Assembly (NCBI RefSeq): GCF_005405905.1 | Contig: NZ_BJHU01000025.1 | Location: 248,001 to 312,000 of the forward strand | Source: Acidovorax sp. NB1 | GTDB lineage: Bacteria > Pseudomonadota > Gammaproteobacteria > Burkholderiales > Burkholderiaceae_C | Direction of reading: 5' to 3' | DNA length: 64,000 bases | Part shown: in pieces, positions 28,001 through 36,616 of the stretch | How the letters are laid out: the number at the start of each line of letters is the position of its first letter | Numbering within the stretch: position 1 is the first letter of the stretch | Notes under the pieces: model-generated | The model's database searches: none | Told to the model about the DNA's origin: nothing | What the model saw: the letters and a program-made list of their open reading frames with translations, nothing else | Program-made: the position numbers and the translations under genes

Positions 28001-28053
28001 AAAAGGCCTCCACCGCGCGACCATCAAGCGAATGCAGCTATATATTTAATAGC
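28001..28053 (-). repeat. 54-bp intergenic element, copy 4
   Basis: Read on the minus strand: GCTATTAAATATATAGC (28053-28037), a TGCATTCGCTTGATGG-type middle, then GCGCGGTGGAGGCCTTTTT ending at about 28000. It lies between icd and its terminator. Confidence 0.65.
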
Positions 28054-28061
28054 AAACACAA

Positions 28062-28098
28062 AAAAGGGCCCTGCCGAAACGCAGGGCCCTTTTGTTTT
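28062..28098. terminator. Bidirectional intrinsic terminator between icd and the hydrolase gene
   Basis: A perfect 9-bp stem GGGCCCTGC (28066-28074) with GCAGGGCCC (28081-28089), a 6-nt loop, an A-run on the left and TTTTGTTTT on the right. The symmetry lets it stop icd transcripts from the left and transcripts of the minus-strand hydrolase gene from the right. Confidence 0.9.
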
Positions 28099-28175
28099 GG
28101 GGGCTACGGGTGGGCCCTCAGGGCCTGCTTGCGATCGCGCAGGGGATCAACAGCAGACTTTTCGGCCCTGTGGCG

Positions 28176-29570
28176 TCATGGCCGTTCGCGGTCCACCACC
28201 CGGCTGGCCAGCGGTGCGGGCACATAGGTGGGCAAAAAGGCACAGCCCTTGCCAAATTCGGCCTCGTAGGCAGCGCATTGCTGAGCAATGCCTGCGGGCG
28301 TGGGCTTGGCGCCCTCGCCTTCATTCACCCAGCGCAGCAGCGCCGCCATCAGCGTGGGATAGGTGGGGTCGCTCAGGTAGCTGTGGCCGCTGTGGCGCGT
28401 GAAGGTCTGCACCAGCCGCGCGCCGCTGCCCGCCTTGTCCATCGTGGCCTTGAACTGCGCGTCCAGCTCGACAAAGGCCGTGGGGTCGTCCACGCCCTTC
28501 ACGGTGAGCACGGGCACGGGGATCTGGCCGGTCGGGTCCGTGTCTGCGGCAAATCGCGCCACGGCCTGCGGATCGGCGCGGTAGCGCAGCACGCCCGCGT
28601 TGAGCGCCGCATCGTCTGGCGAGCCCTTGTAGACCGCGCCCCGGTTGCCAAAGGGGCTAGCGCCCCCCGTGCGGTGCTGCACCACATCGCGGTAGTGGAA
28701 GGTCGCCCAGTTCATATGGCCCTGGATGGAGCTGGCCGGAATGCGCAGCACGTCCACCAGCGTCTGCACCTTGCGCTGCTGCTCGGTCGTGCGCTCGGCC
28801 ACCGGCTTGTTCAGGGCCAGGCATTCGTTCACGCGTGCCGCCAGGTCGGCCTGCGTCATCGCCGCATCGGCAGGCAGGCCAATGTTCAGCGGGTACTGCG
28901 CCTCGGTGGGGCGGGGGTGGTTGTTGCAGAGGTACTGGTAGACCACGCGCAGGTCGGTGCGGAAGTCGTACGAGCGGCTGCCGCCCGCGAGCACGCCACT
29001 GGTGAGCAGCACGGCGTCGTACGGACGTTTGCCATCGGCCGTGCGCTGGAACATCTCGGCCCCCCTGGCCGCCACGCTGGCGCCCCAGGACTGGCCGTGC
29101 AGGATGGTGCGCTGCGGCTGCACCACATGCTGCACAACAATCTGGCGCAGGCGCTCGGTGTCCTCGGCCGCCGCACGCACTTCCACCCCGCCCTGGCGGA
29201 AGGTGCTGCCCGCCCAGGCATAGCCCGCGCGGACCATGATGGACCAGCGCTCCAGGTCTTCCACCGCACGCTCGGCCTTGGGTGCGCCCAGCGTGGGCCC
29301 GCCGTGCGCGTGCAGCACGAGGTGGCCGTTCCACTTCTGCGGGATGGCGATGAGGTAGTAGGCCCCGGCCGAATCCCGACCCGCCAGACAGCGCGCGATG
29401 GCAGCCAGGTCCTTGGGGCAGGCCGCCGCCACAGGGGCGGCCTCGGCTTTGGCGGCGGGTGCGCGGGTCGGTGCCATGGGCACACAGGCGGCCATCGCGA
29501 GGCAGGCGAGGCCCGCCAAGGCCAGGCGGGCCCGGGGGGGCTGGGAGGAAGGGGGTTGCGGGGCGTTCAT
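28176..29570 (-). CDS. Alpha/beta-hydrolase lipoprotein
   Basis: A 464-aa exported lipoprotein hydrolase of unknown substrate. The start at 29570 has AGGAGA upstream. Residues 1-29 form a lipoprotein signal ending MAAC, with Cys29 to be lipidated. The hydrolase part begins with HLVLHAHGGPTLG (oxyanion region) and has the nucleophile elbow LHGQSWGAS with Ser161. A probable Asp lies in VKGVDDPTAFV and a probable His in FTRHSGHSYLSDP. It resembles the secreted tannase/esterase-like alpha/beta hydrolases. It is divergent from a LysR-family gene, which is likely its regulator. Confidence 0.82.
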   Translation of the reverse strand: MNAPQPPSSQPPRARLALAGLACLAMAACVPMAPTRAPAAKAEAAPVAAACPKDLAAIARCLAGRDSAGAYYLIAIPQKWNGHLVLHAHGGPTLGAPKAERAVEDLERWSIMVRAGYAWAGSTFRQGGVEVRAAAEDTERLRQIVVQHVVQPQRTILHGQSWGASVAARGAEMFQRTADGKRPYDAVLLTSGVLAGGSRSYDFRTDLRVVYQYLCNNHPRPTEAQYPLNIGLPADAAMTQADLAARVNECLALNKPVAERTTEQQRKVQTLVDVLRIPASSIQGHMNWATFHYRDVVQHRTGGASPFGNRGAVYKGSPDDAALNAGVLRYRADPQAVARFAADTDPTGQIPVPVLTVKGVDDPTAFVELDAQFKATMDKAGSGARLVQTFTRHSGHSYLSDPTYPTLMAALLRWVNEGEGAKPTPAGIAQQCAAYEAEFGKGCAFLPTYVPAPLASRVVDRERP

Positions 29571-29729
29571 GGGGGATGTGTCTCCTGAGAAGTTCTGTAT
29601 GTCTGTGTGGTGCGCAGCCGGATGCCGCTGCATCGTAGAAACCGGCTCTCAATACGTCAAATAGGCAAAATTGGCCCCGGCAATACGATTTTCATATGAC
29701 CACCTTCCCAGCCACCCGCAGGCACTGAC

Positions 29730-30689
29730 ATGGACATCCGCCAGTTGCGCTACTTTCTGGCCGTGGCCGAGGCCGGGCACATGACCCGCGCGGCCGAGCT
29801 GCTGGGCATGGCCCAGCCGCCGCTCAGCCAGCAGATCAAGGCCCTGGAAAACACCGTGGGCCTCGTGCTGTTCAAGCGCCACGCCAAGGGCGTCACGCTG
29901 ACCGAGGCCGGGCACGCGCTGCAGGCCGATGCGGCCCGCCTGGTGCATGACTTCGACGCGCTGCACAGCCGCATGCAGCTGCTGGCCGAGGGCAAGACCG
30001 GCCGGCTCGCGATCGCCTTCACCAGCTCGGCCGCCGCCCATGAATTCACCCCGTTCGCCTTGCGGGAGTGCCGCGCCCGCCACCCCGGCCTGGTGCTAGA
30101 GATTGGCGAAAACAACGCCGCCGAAATCACTGAGGCCGTGGCCGATGGCCGCCTGCACTGTGGCCTGCTGCGTGTGCCCGTGGCGCGGCCTGCGGGCCTG
30201 GTGTTCGACACGCTGCAGCACGAGCCCGCCATGGTGGCCCTGCCCATCGACCACCCGCTGGCCCTGCGCCAGCGGCGAGGCAAGCCGCTGCCCATCCAGA
30301 TTGCCGACCTGGAGGGCGAACCCATGATCCTGGTGCGCCGCCCCGGCGCGCCCGGCCTGTATGCCAACCTGCTGGCGCTGTGTGCCGAGCAGGGCGTGCG
30401 CCCCCGCGTGGTGGCCGAGGTGGCGCGCATGCTGACCAACCTCAACCTGGTGGCGGCGGGCACGGGCATTTCCGTGGTGCCGTCGTCCATGCTGGGCGTG
30501 CACCGCCATGCGATTGCCTACCGGCCGCTGGTGGATGGCGGGCGGCTGGATGTGCCGCTGACCCTGGTCTACCGCGCCGAGGACAACGTGGGCCCCACGG
30601 CCACGTTCACCACCCTGCTGCGCACGCTGGCGGACGAACCACACCCGACAGTGGCCACGGAGCCCCCACAAAAAAAGGCTGCCCGGTAG
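29730..30689 (+). CDS. LysR-family transcriptional regulator
   Basis: A 319-aa LysR regulator. The helix-turn-helix is in residues 1-60 (MDIRQLRYFLAVAEAGHMTRAAELLGMAQPPLSQQIKALENTVGLVLFKRHAKGVTLTEAG). The effector domain covers about 90-300 with two alpha/beta lobes. The N-terminal pattern is close to BenM/CatM-like regulators of aromatic degradation, suggesting an aromatic acid cue. It is divergent from the lipoprotein hydrolase gene; the 159-bp gap has a direct repeat CAATACG at 29650-29656 and 29681-29687, 31 bp apart (about three helix turns), a plausible tetramer site. Confidence 0.93.
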   Translation: MDIRQLRYFLAVAEAGHMTRAAELLGMAQPPLSQQIKALENTVGLVLFKRHAKGVTLTEAGHALQADAARLVHDFDALHSRMQLLAEGKTGRLAIAFTSSAAAHEFTPFALRECRARHPGLVLEIGENNAAEITEAVADGRLHCGLLRVPVARPAGLVFDTLQHEPAMVALPIDHPLALRQRRGKPLPIQIADLEGEPMILVRRPGAPGLYANLLALCAEQGVRPRVVAEVARMLTNLNLVAAGTGISVVPSSMLGVHRHAIAYRPLVDGGRLDVPLTLVYRAEDNVGPTATFTTLLRTLADEPHPTVATEPPQKKAAR

Positions 30690-30703
30690 TCCCCCTGGCA
30701 GCC
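30677..30703. terminator. Terminator hairpin overlapping the lysR stop
   Basis: GGCTGCC (30677-30683) pairs with GGCAGCC (30697-30703) across a 13-nt loop that contains the lysR stop codon. An A7 run precedes it, giving a U-tract on the minus strand. It may therefore mainly terminate the convergent gamma-glutamyltransferase gene (30762-32639). Confidence 0.55.
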
Positions 30704-30761
30704 TCTTCCTGCATCGGCGCCGCACCGGTTCGGATGCGGCAGCCGACCATCACAACGCGGG

Positions 30762-32639
30762 TCAGTTGTTGCCCTGCGCAATCCCTTCGCGGCGAGGGTC
30801 GGCGCCACCGGCATAGGTGCCCGCGCCCGGGTTGCGCGACAGCAGGCCCACATTGCCATTGGACCGCACACCGTTGAACACCGCGCCATGCAGGCCGCTG
30901 GTGAAGGTGTCGGTCTGCGCCACGGTGTGGCCGCGCGCCTTGAGGCCGTCGCGGATGGCGGCGGTGTCGATCACCGAACCCTTTTCAATGGAGGTGGTGG
31001 CGTTGGTCTGCGCGCCAAAGTTGGGCAGGTTGATGGCCTGCTGCACGTTCAGGCCCCAGTCGGTCATGCCCAGGATGGTCTTGGCCGTGTACTGGATGAT
31101 GGCGCTGCCGCCGGGCGAGCCGACAACACCTTCCAAGTCACCCGTTGCGGCGTTGAAGATGATGGTGGGCGCCATGGAGCTGCGCGGGCGCTTGCCCGGC
31201 TGCACGCTGTTGGCAATGGGGTTGCCCGCCGCGTCGGTGGCCGTGAAGGAGAAGTCGGTGAGCTGGTTGTTCAGCAAGAAGCCGCGCACCATCTGCAGGC
31301 TGCCAAAGCCGTTTTCGATCGTGGTCGTCATGGACACCGCATTGCCCGCGTTGTCGATGATGGACAGGTGGGTGGTCGATGGCAGGGCCAGCGAGTTGTC
31401 TCGCCCCTTGGCACCGCTCACGCCCGGTGGTGTGCCCGCCACGGGCGTGCCGATGCTCTTGCTCATGCTGATGAGCTTGGCGCGCTCCTTGAGGTAGTCG
31501 GCGTTGATGAGGCCGGCCTGGGGCACGCTCACGAAGTCGGGGTCGGCCACATACAGCGCGCGGTCGGCGTAGGCCAGGCGATAGGCCTCTGACACCAGGT
31601 GCACCGAGTCCAGCGTGTTGGGCTTCATGGCCGCCAGGTCAAAGCCCTGCAGCAAGCCCAGGGTCTGCAGCACCGCAATGCCACCCGAGCTGGGCGCGGG
31701 CATGCCACACACGCGGTACAACACGCGGTAGACGCCGCACACGGGCTCGCGCACCTTGGGGGTGTAGCTGCTCAGGTCATCGAGCGCGAGCTTGCCGGGG
31801 TTGGTGGGGTGGCTGGTGACCTTGGCCACGATGTCCTTGGCAATGTCGCCCTTGTAGAACGCGTCGGCACCACCTGCCGCAATGGCCTTGAGGGTGGCAG
31901 CGAGTTCGGGGTTCTTGAGCAGCGTGCCCGCCGCCTTGGCCGTGCCGTCGGCGTTGAGGAAGTAGCTGGCGCCGGGCTCGCCCTGGGCCTTGATGCGCGC
32001 AGCCGATCCGGCGATCGACACACTCATGCGCGGCGAGATCGCAAAGCCGTCTTCGCTGAGTTTGATGGCGGGCTCGAACAGGTCCTTCCATGGCAGCTTG
32101 CCGTGCGCCTTGTGCGCGGCTTCGAGCATGCGCAGCACGCCTGGCGTGCCGACCGACAGGCCGCCATCTACCGCCGCCAGAAACGCCAGCGGCTTGCCAT
32201 CGGCACCGATGAAGAGGTTGGGCGTGGCGGCCTTGGGCGCTGTCTCGCGGCCGTCGTAGGCCAGCAGCTTGTTGGCGCCCTTGTCAAAGTGCAGCATGAA
32301 GGCGCCGCCTCCAATGCCCGAGGACTGCGGCTCCACCAGGTTCAGCACCATCTGCACCGCAATGGCGGCATCGGTAGCGGTGCCGCCCTTGGCCAGAATG
32401 TCCACGCCCGCCTTCACCGCCAGCGGGTTGGCTGCCGCCACCATGTCCTTGTTGGCGTAGCTGATGGTCTTGGGCGTGTAGCCCGAGGGCGGCTCGGGCG
32501 GCACGTACTGCTCGACGGGCTCGGGCGTGGCCACCGGGGTGGTGGGGCCATCGCTGCCCCCACAGGCGGCCAGCACGGCCAGCGCGGCGATGCTCAGGCC
32601 CAGGGCATAGGGTTTGCGTCGAAAGACAGAAGCCGTCAT
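30762..32639 (-). CDS. ggt: Gamma-glutamyltransferase (gamma-glutamyl transpeptidase), lipoprotein form
   Basis: A 625-aa N-terminal-nucleophile enzyme that cleaves glutathione and transfers or hydrolyses the gamma-glutamyl group in the periplasm. Residues 1-26 are a lipoprotein signal ending VLAAC; most GGTs are soluble, so lipid anchoring is a variation. Autoprocessing should occur before Thr422 in STTHLSIIDNAGNAVSMTTTIENGFGS, giving large and small subunits. Other motifs are GGTATDAAIAVQMVLNLVEPQSSGIGGGAFML, YDGRETAP, RPRSSMAPTI and GSPGGSAIIQY. It is divergent from an Lrp/AsnC-like gene, a sensible amino-acid-linked regulator. Confidence 0.95.
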   Translation of the reverse strand: MTASVFRRKPYALGLSIAALAVLAACGGSDGPTTPVATPEPVEQYVPPEPPSGYTPKTISYANKDMVAAANPLAVKAGVDILAKGGTATDAAIAVQMVLNLVEPQSSGIGGGAFMLHFDKGANKLLAYDGRETAPKAATPNLFIGADGKPLAFLAAVDGGLSVGTPGVLRMLEAAHKAHGKLPWKDLFEPAIKLSEDGFAISPRMSVSIAGSAARIKAQGEPGASYFLNADGTAKAAGTLLKNPELAATLKAIAAGGADAFYKGDIAKDIVAKVTSHPTNPGKLALDDLSSYTPKVREPVCGVYRVLYRVCGMPAPSSGGIAVLQTLGLLQGFDLAAMKPNTLDSVHLVSEAYRLAYADRALYVADPDFVSVPQAGLINADYLKERAKLISMSKSIGTPVAGTPPGVSGAKGRDNSLALPSTTHLSIIDNAGNAVSMTTTIENGFGSLQMVRGFLLNNQLTDFSFTATDAAGNPIANSVQPGKRPRSSMAPTIIFNAATGDLEGVVGSPGGSAIIQYTAKTILGMTDWGLNVQQAINLPNFGAQTNATTSIEKGSVIDTAAIRDGLKARGHTVAQTDTFTSGLHGAVFNGVRSNGNVGLLSRNPGAGTYAGGADPRREGIAQGNN

Positions 32640-32836
32640 GGATGAAAGTCCTTGGAAGAGAAGGAAAGGAAAAGGTGAGCGCGGACCACGGGGGGGCACG
32701 GAGCACGCCGCACCACAGTGGGTGCCAGGCCCTGGAACTGCGGGACATGGACCGCAGATTCCGTGCCAGAAACGCCCGTCCAGTATGTGACACGGACATG
32801 AAAATCATTTTGCTTTTATGCCCCGCTTATCGCCAA

Positions 32837-32859
32837 ATACGAGAAACGATTTTTCATAT
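32837..32859. promoter_or_regulatory. Candidate Lrp/AsnC-family operator
   Basis: ATACGAGAAA-CGA-TTTTTCATAT, a 23-bp imperfect palindrome (8 of 10 arm positions pair) ending 5 bp before the GTG start of the lrp-like gene. A related half, ATGAAAATC, lies about 40 bp further left. It fits autoregulation and control of the divergent ggt gene. Confidence 0.5.
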
Positions 32860-32864
32860 GCGCC

Positions 32865-33338
32865 GTGAAACTGAATCTGGATTCCATTGACCGCCAACTG
32901 CTGGCTTTGCTGCAGCAGGACGCCGAAACCCCGCTGGCCGAACTGGCCGATGCGGTGAACCTCTCCAACACCCCTTGCTGGCGGCGCATCCAGTGGCTGC
33001 GCGAGAAGGGCTACATCACCCGCCACGTGGCGCTGGTGGACCCGCGCAAGGTCAATGTGGGGGTGACGGTGTTCGTGGCCATGAAGACCAACCAGCACCA
33101 CCAGCAGTGGTTCGAGACCCTGCGCGACGTGGTGATGAACATCCCCGAGATCGTCGAGTTCTACCGCATGAGCGGGGATGTGGACTACCTGCTGCGCGTG
33201 GTGGTGCCCGACATCCGCGCCTATGACGCGGTCTACAAGCGGCTCACGCAGGCCGTAGCGCTGTCGGATGTGAGTTCGAGTTTTGCGATGGAAGAGATCA
33301 AGTTCACCACCGCACTGCCGCTGAACTACGCGCAGTAG
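32865..33338 (+). CDS. Lrp/AsnC-family transcriptional regulator
   Basis: A 157-aa feast/famine-type regulator. The start is a GTG at 32865 (KLNLDSIDRQLLALLQQD), the standard N-terminus; the nearby ATG at 32858 is out of frame. The helix-turn-helix is residues about 5-60 (TPLAELADAVNLSNTPCWRRIQWLREKGYI). The RAM ligand domain follows, with IVEFYRMSGDVDYLLRVVVPDIRAYDAVYKRL. It is divergent from ggt, so it probably responds to an amino acid and controls glutathione or peptide use. Confidence 0.93.
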   Translation: MKLNLDSIDRQLLALLQQDAETPLAELADAVNLSNTPCWRRIQWLREKGYITRHVALVDPRKVNVGVTVFVAMKTNQHHQQWFETLRDVVMNIPEIVEFYRMSGDVDYLLRVVVPDIRAYDAVYKRLTQAVALSDVSSSFAMEEIKFTTALPLNYAQ

Positions 33339-33375
33339 CCACCCCGGGGGGCAGCCGCCTGCGCGCAGGCCCGGG

Positions 33376-33888
33376 TCAGTACTTGCCCATGTAGTCGCGC
33401 TTGCCCAGCTCCACGCCATTGTGGCGCGCGATGGCGTAGGTCGCGTTCACGTGGAAGAAGAACTGCGGCAGGCCGTAGTGCAGCAGGTAGTGCTCGCCCA
33501 CAAACTGCTTTTCGCGCGGCGTGCCGGGCTGGATGGTGATGGTGCGCGTGGCGGCCTCGGCAAACGCGGCCTCGGGCAGGCTTTCCACAAACGCCAGCAC
33601 GGTGGCAATGCGTTCGTTCAACTCGGCAAAACCGGGGCGCTCGGCGTCGGGGAAGGACGGCACCTCCACCCCGGCCAGGCGCGCGGCCACGCCCTTGGCG
33701 AAGTCGCAGGCAATCAGCACCTGGCGTGCCAGGGGGAACATGTCGGGGAACAGCCGGGCTTGCAGCAGCGCGTCCGGCTCAATCTTGCGCGCCGTGGCGT
33801 GGGCCTCGGTCTGGGCGAGGATGTCTTTGAGCGAGCCCAGCATCTGGCGGAACACGGGGATGCTGGCGTTGTAGATGGGCGAGGTCAT
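33376..33888 (-). CDS. DUF1993 domain protein
   Basis: A 170-aa protein of the DUF1993 family, which has a DinB-like four-helix-bundle look. Start at 33888 (MTSPIYNASIPVFRQMLGSLKDILAQTEAHA). Conserved features are MFPLARQVLIACDFAKGVAARLAGVEVPSFPD near the middle and the end YLLHYGLPQFFFHVNATYAIARHNGVELGKRDYMGKY, with His in HYGLPQFFFHV as a possible metal ligand. No activity has been shown for the family, to my knowledge. Convergent with the lrp-like gene. Confidence 0.85.
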   Translation of the reverse strand: MTSPIYNASIPVFRQMLGSLKDILAQTEAHATARKIEPDALLQARLFPDMFPLARQVLIACDFAKGVAARLAGVEVPSFPDAERPGFAELNERIATVLAFVESLPEAAFAEAATRTITIQPGTPREKQFVGEHYLLHYGLPQFFFHVNATYAIARHNGVELGKRDYMGKY

Positions 33889-33991
33889 GGGGGAGGTCCT
33901 GGAAGTGGTGTGAGGCAAGCAGCCGGGGGCGCTTGGGGCCCACCGTCGGGCCGCATTGCAACACACCCGACCCAGGCTTGCAGCAGAAAGG

Positions 33992-34231
33992 TCAAGCAGG
34001 CCGCGACTGGGCCAGTGCAATGGCCGCCTGAATGGCAGCACGGGCCTGGGGACTGTTCTTCCAGCAGGTGGAGCCCACCATCGCCGAGGCCGTGGACACA
34101 ATGTCCAGGGCATTGGCCTTGGCCAGATGCGCCAGCGATTCAAAGCCCATCTGTTCCAGCCGGGTGACGACGGTCGGTCCCACGCCCTTCACATTGAGCA
34201 GGGCGCGGCGTTCTTCGATAGGAAATGGCAT
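33992..34231 (-). CDS. Small helix-hairpin-helix protein
   Basis: A 79-aa protein starting at 34231 (MPFPIEERRALLNVKGVGPTVVTRLEQMGFESLAHLAKAN). NVKGVGPTVVTRLEQMGF is a helix-hairpin-helix signature, as in TfoX C-terminal and DUF4332-like proteins that bind DNA non-specifically. The C-terminal half MVGSTCWKNSPQARAAIQAAIALAQ is family-like. It may be a small nucleoid or recombination helper; no function is assigned. It lies between the MFS and DUF1993 genes on the same strand. Confidence 0.72.
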   Translation of the reverse strand: MPFPIEERRALLNVKGVGPTVVTRLEQMGFESLAHLAKANALDIVSTASAMVGSTCWKNSPQARAAIQAAIALAQSRPA

Positions 34232-34293
34232 GGTCCGAGTATGCAGGAGCCAGGCCAACCCAGCGGACGTGCCCGTGAACCGTCCAGCGTTCC

Positions 34294-35565
34294 TCAGGCG
34301 GGCGTCGCCAGCGGCCGCGCAGCCCGCGCCGCCACCCCCACGCCCACCAGCGCCGCCGACACCACACTCAGCGCCAGCGTGAAGGCCGAGCCGTAGAAGA
34401 TGCCCGAGGTCATGCCATGGTCCAGCATGGCGCCAAATGCGGGGGCTGCAAGGCAAAAGCCCAGGTCCAGCCCCGAATACACCGTGCCATACACCCGGCC
34501 GGTGGCGCCGGGGGGCGCGGCGCGCTTGATCAGCATGTCGCGCGAGGGGCCCGCCAGGCCCGTGCCCAGCCCCGCCACCGAGGCCACCACCACCGCCGCC
34601 ATGCCGGGCAGCAGCCCCAGGCCCACCACCACCAGCAGCGCAGCCGACCCCAGCAGGCACACCGAAATGATCTTCTCCAGCCGCTGCACGCGGCCCACCA
34701 GAAAACCGCCCACCAGCATGCCCGCCGCGCCACACAGCATGTAGCCCGTGACCACCATGGCCGTGATGCTCAGCGGCAGGCCGTACATGGACTGCAGCGC
34801 GGGGCTGGCAAAACTCTGGATGGCGCTGAGCGCACAGGTGCTCCAGAAGAAGAACGAGAAACACAGCCACACCGAAGGCAGCTTGAGGAAGGCCATGGGA
34901 TGCTCGGGCTTGGCGGCCGCCCCTGCCCCGCCCTTGGCCTGGTGTGCCCAGCTGCCCTGCCGGTCGTCAATGGCGTCGCGGTTCCACACCATGATGGCCA
35001 GCACCACCAGGGCCAACAGCCCCCCGCACAGGCAAGCCGTGCGCCACGAGCCCGTGGCCGTGGCAATGCCCGCCATGAACACCGGCGCCGTGGCCCAGCC
35101 CAGGTTACCGCTGATGCCGTGCACCGAAAAGCCATGCCCCAGACGCTGCGGCGACACGCGTTTGTTCAGAATCGTGAAGTCCACCGGGTGGAACGGCGCA
35201 TTGCCCAGCCCGGCCAACGCCGCCGCCAGCAGCAGCCCGGTATAGCCCTGCGCGGTGCCGGCGGCCAGGCCGGCGGCGGCAAAACTCGACAGCGCAAAAA
35301 ACATCACCGGCCGCGCGCCCACGCGGTCCACGATGAAACCCGACAGCGCCTGACCCACGCCCGAAATCACGAAGAACACCGACACCAGCAGGCCCAGCTC
35401 GGAATAGCTGAAGCCGAACTCGCCGATCAGCCACGGAAACAGCGGCGGTAGCAGCATGTGAAAGAAGTGCGAGCTGCCGTGGGCCAGGCCGATGAGGCCA
35501 ATGGTGCGGGCGTCCTGCCGCAAGGGGACAGGGTTGGCGAGGGTGCTGGAAGAAGAAGCAGTCAT
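34294..35565 (-). CDS. Major facilitator superfamily transporter
   Basis: A 423-aa inner-membrane transporter with about 12 helices. The start at 35565 (MTASSSSTLANPVPLRQDARTIGLIGLAHGSSHFFHMLLPPLFPWLIGEFGFSYSELGLLVSVFF) removes an unlikely 17-residue extension. The helix-2/3 loop signature is GFIVDRVGARPVMF, and the mid-loop is Gly/Ala/Lys-rich. The HGSSHFFHMLLPPLFPWL start recalls Fsr-type fosmidomycin/drug exporters, so efflux is the best guess. Divergent from an AraC-family regulator with a palindrome between. Confidence 0.9.
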   Translation of the reverse strand: MTASSSSTLANPVPLRQDARTIGLIGLAHGSSHFFHMLLPPLFPWLIGEFGFSYSELGLLVSVFFVISGVGQALSGFIVDRVGARPVMFFALSSFAAAGLAAGTAQGYTGLLLAAALAGLGNAPFHPVDFTILNKRVSPQRLGHGFSVHGISGNLGWATAPVFMAGIATATGSWRTACLCGGLLALVVLAIMVWNRDAIDDRQGSWAHQAKGGAGAAAKPEHPMAFLKLPSVWLCFSFFFWSTCALSAIQSFASPALQSMYGLPLSITAMVVTGYMLCGAAGMLVGGFLVGRVQRLEKIISVCLLGSAALLVVVGLGLLPGMAAVVVASVAGLGTGLAGPSRDMLIKRAAPPGATGRVYGTVYSGLDLGFCLAAPAFGAMLDHGMTSGIFYGSAFTLALSVVSAALVGVGVAARAARPLATPA

Positions 35566-35602
35566 GGGCTTGATCTTAGGCAGCATGGCCTCGGCAGGTT
35601 TA

Positions 35603-35625
35603 CGATAGGCAGACAACTTCTATCG
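35603..35625. promoter_or_regulatory. Operator between MFS and AraC genes
   Basis: CGATAG-N11-CTATCG, a perfect 6-bp inverted repeat, within the 65-bp gap between the two divergent start codons (35565 and 35631). Any protein bound here would cover both promoters. Confidence 0.5.
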
Positions 35626-35630
35626 CAAAC

Positions 35631-36572
35631 ATGCCAAACCCGCCCACCGACCACGCATCGCCCGCCGAACCGGGGGTGGAGCATTTTGCGGCCCAGGTCG
35701 TGCCCCGTGCGCCCGCTGGCAAGCCGCGCGGAATGTCGTACGTGGACTCGCTCACGCCCGAGCTGTTTGTGCCCACCGCCGCCCGCCCGGTGCGCGCCAA
35801 GCTGCGCTGGCTGGCCGCCGACACGCAGGTGATGCCGCACAGCCACCCCTGGGCGCAGGTAGCGATATCGACCACGGGCGTGATCCGGCTCACGGTGAAC
35901 CACGGCACCTACATCGTGCCCCCTTCGCGCGCGCTGTGGATTCCGCCCGGCGTGGAACATGCCGTGACCATGGTCGAAGACGCCGACCTGCGCACGCTGT
36001 ACTTCCACCAGCCCCGGGGCCGCTGCGGCCCCGGCGTGCCACGCGACCACGAAGACGCCTGGCGCCAGTGCCGCGTGCTGGAGGTGTCTGACCTGCTACG
36101 TGCCCTGGTGCGCGAGATGCCCACCGCGCCCGACGGCGGCCCCGCGATCAGCACCGCCGACCTGCGGCGCGAACAGCATTTGAGCGCCCTGGTCAGGGGC
36201 GAACTGGCCCGCGCCGCCGCCGTGAAGCTGGGCGTGGACCTGCCCCAGGACAAGCGCCTGCGCCACCTCTGCGAAGCCGTGCTGGCCGACCCCACGCGCC
36301 ACGACACCCTGGCCGACTGGGCGCAGGACACCGGCGCCAGCCCCCGCACCGTGGCGCGCCTGTTCCGCTCCGAGCTGGGCAGCACCTTTACCCAATGGCG
36401 CCAGCAGGTCATCCTGGCCAAGGCCGTGTCGCTGGCCGCCGGCCGCATGCCCATGGGCCAGATCGCCGCCGAACTGGGCTACAGCCCCAGCGCCTTCAGC
36501 GCCATGGTGCGCAAGTCGGTGGGGCAGCCGCCGGGGCGGTTTCTGGGGCAGCAGCAGCCGGTACCGCAGTGA
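35631..36572 (+). CDS. AraC-family transcriptional regulator
   Basis: A 313-aa regulator. A cupin-like N-terminal sensing domain (about 55-130) has MPHSHPWAQVAISTTGVIRLTVNHGTYIVPPSRALWIPPGVEHAV, with His residues typical of the fold. The C-terminal double helix-turn-helix (about 210-305) reads HDTLADWAQDTGASPRTVARLFRSELGSTFTQWRQQVILAKAVSLAAGRMPMGQIAAELGYSPSAFSAMVRKSVGQPPGRFL. The layout resembles NimR/YeaM regulators that control a neighbouring efflux pump, here the divergent MFS gene. The inducer is unknown. Confidence 0.93.
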   Translation: MPNPPTDHASPAEPGVEHFAAQVVPRAPAGKPRGMSYVDSLTPELFVPTAARPVRAKLRWLAADTQVMPHSHPWAQVAISTTGVIRLTVNHGTYIVPPSRALWIPPGVEHAVTMVEDADLRTLYFHQPRGRCGPGVPRDHEDAWRQCRVLEVSDLLRALVREMPTAPDGGPAISTADLRREQHLSALVRGELARAAAVKLGVDLPQDKRLRHLCEAVLADPTRHDTLADWAQDTGASPRTVARLFRSELGSTFTQWRQQVILAKAVSLAAGRMPMGQIAAELGYSPSAFSAMVRKSVGQPPGRFLGQQQPVPQ

Positions 36573-36616
36573 GGGAGGTGAGTACAGGGGCCCGTGCATC
36601 GGTACCATGGGACAAC

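Noticed and set aside
33445..33460. CACGTG-containing sequence in the DUF1993 gene as a parS site
   Set aside because: It reads GTTCACGTGGAAGAA, with too many mismatches from the 16-bp consensus and no symmetric arms.
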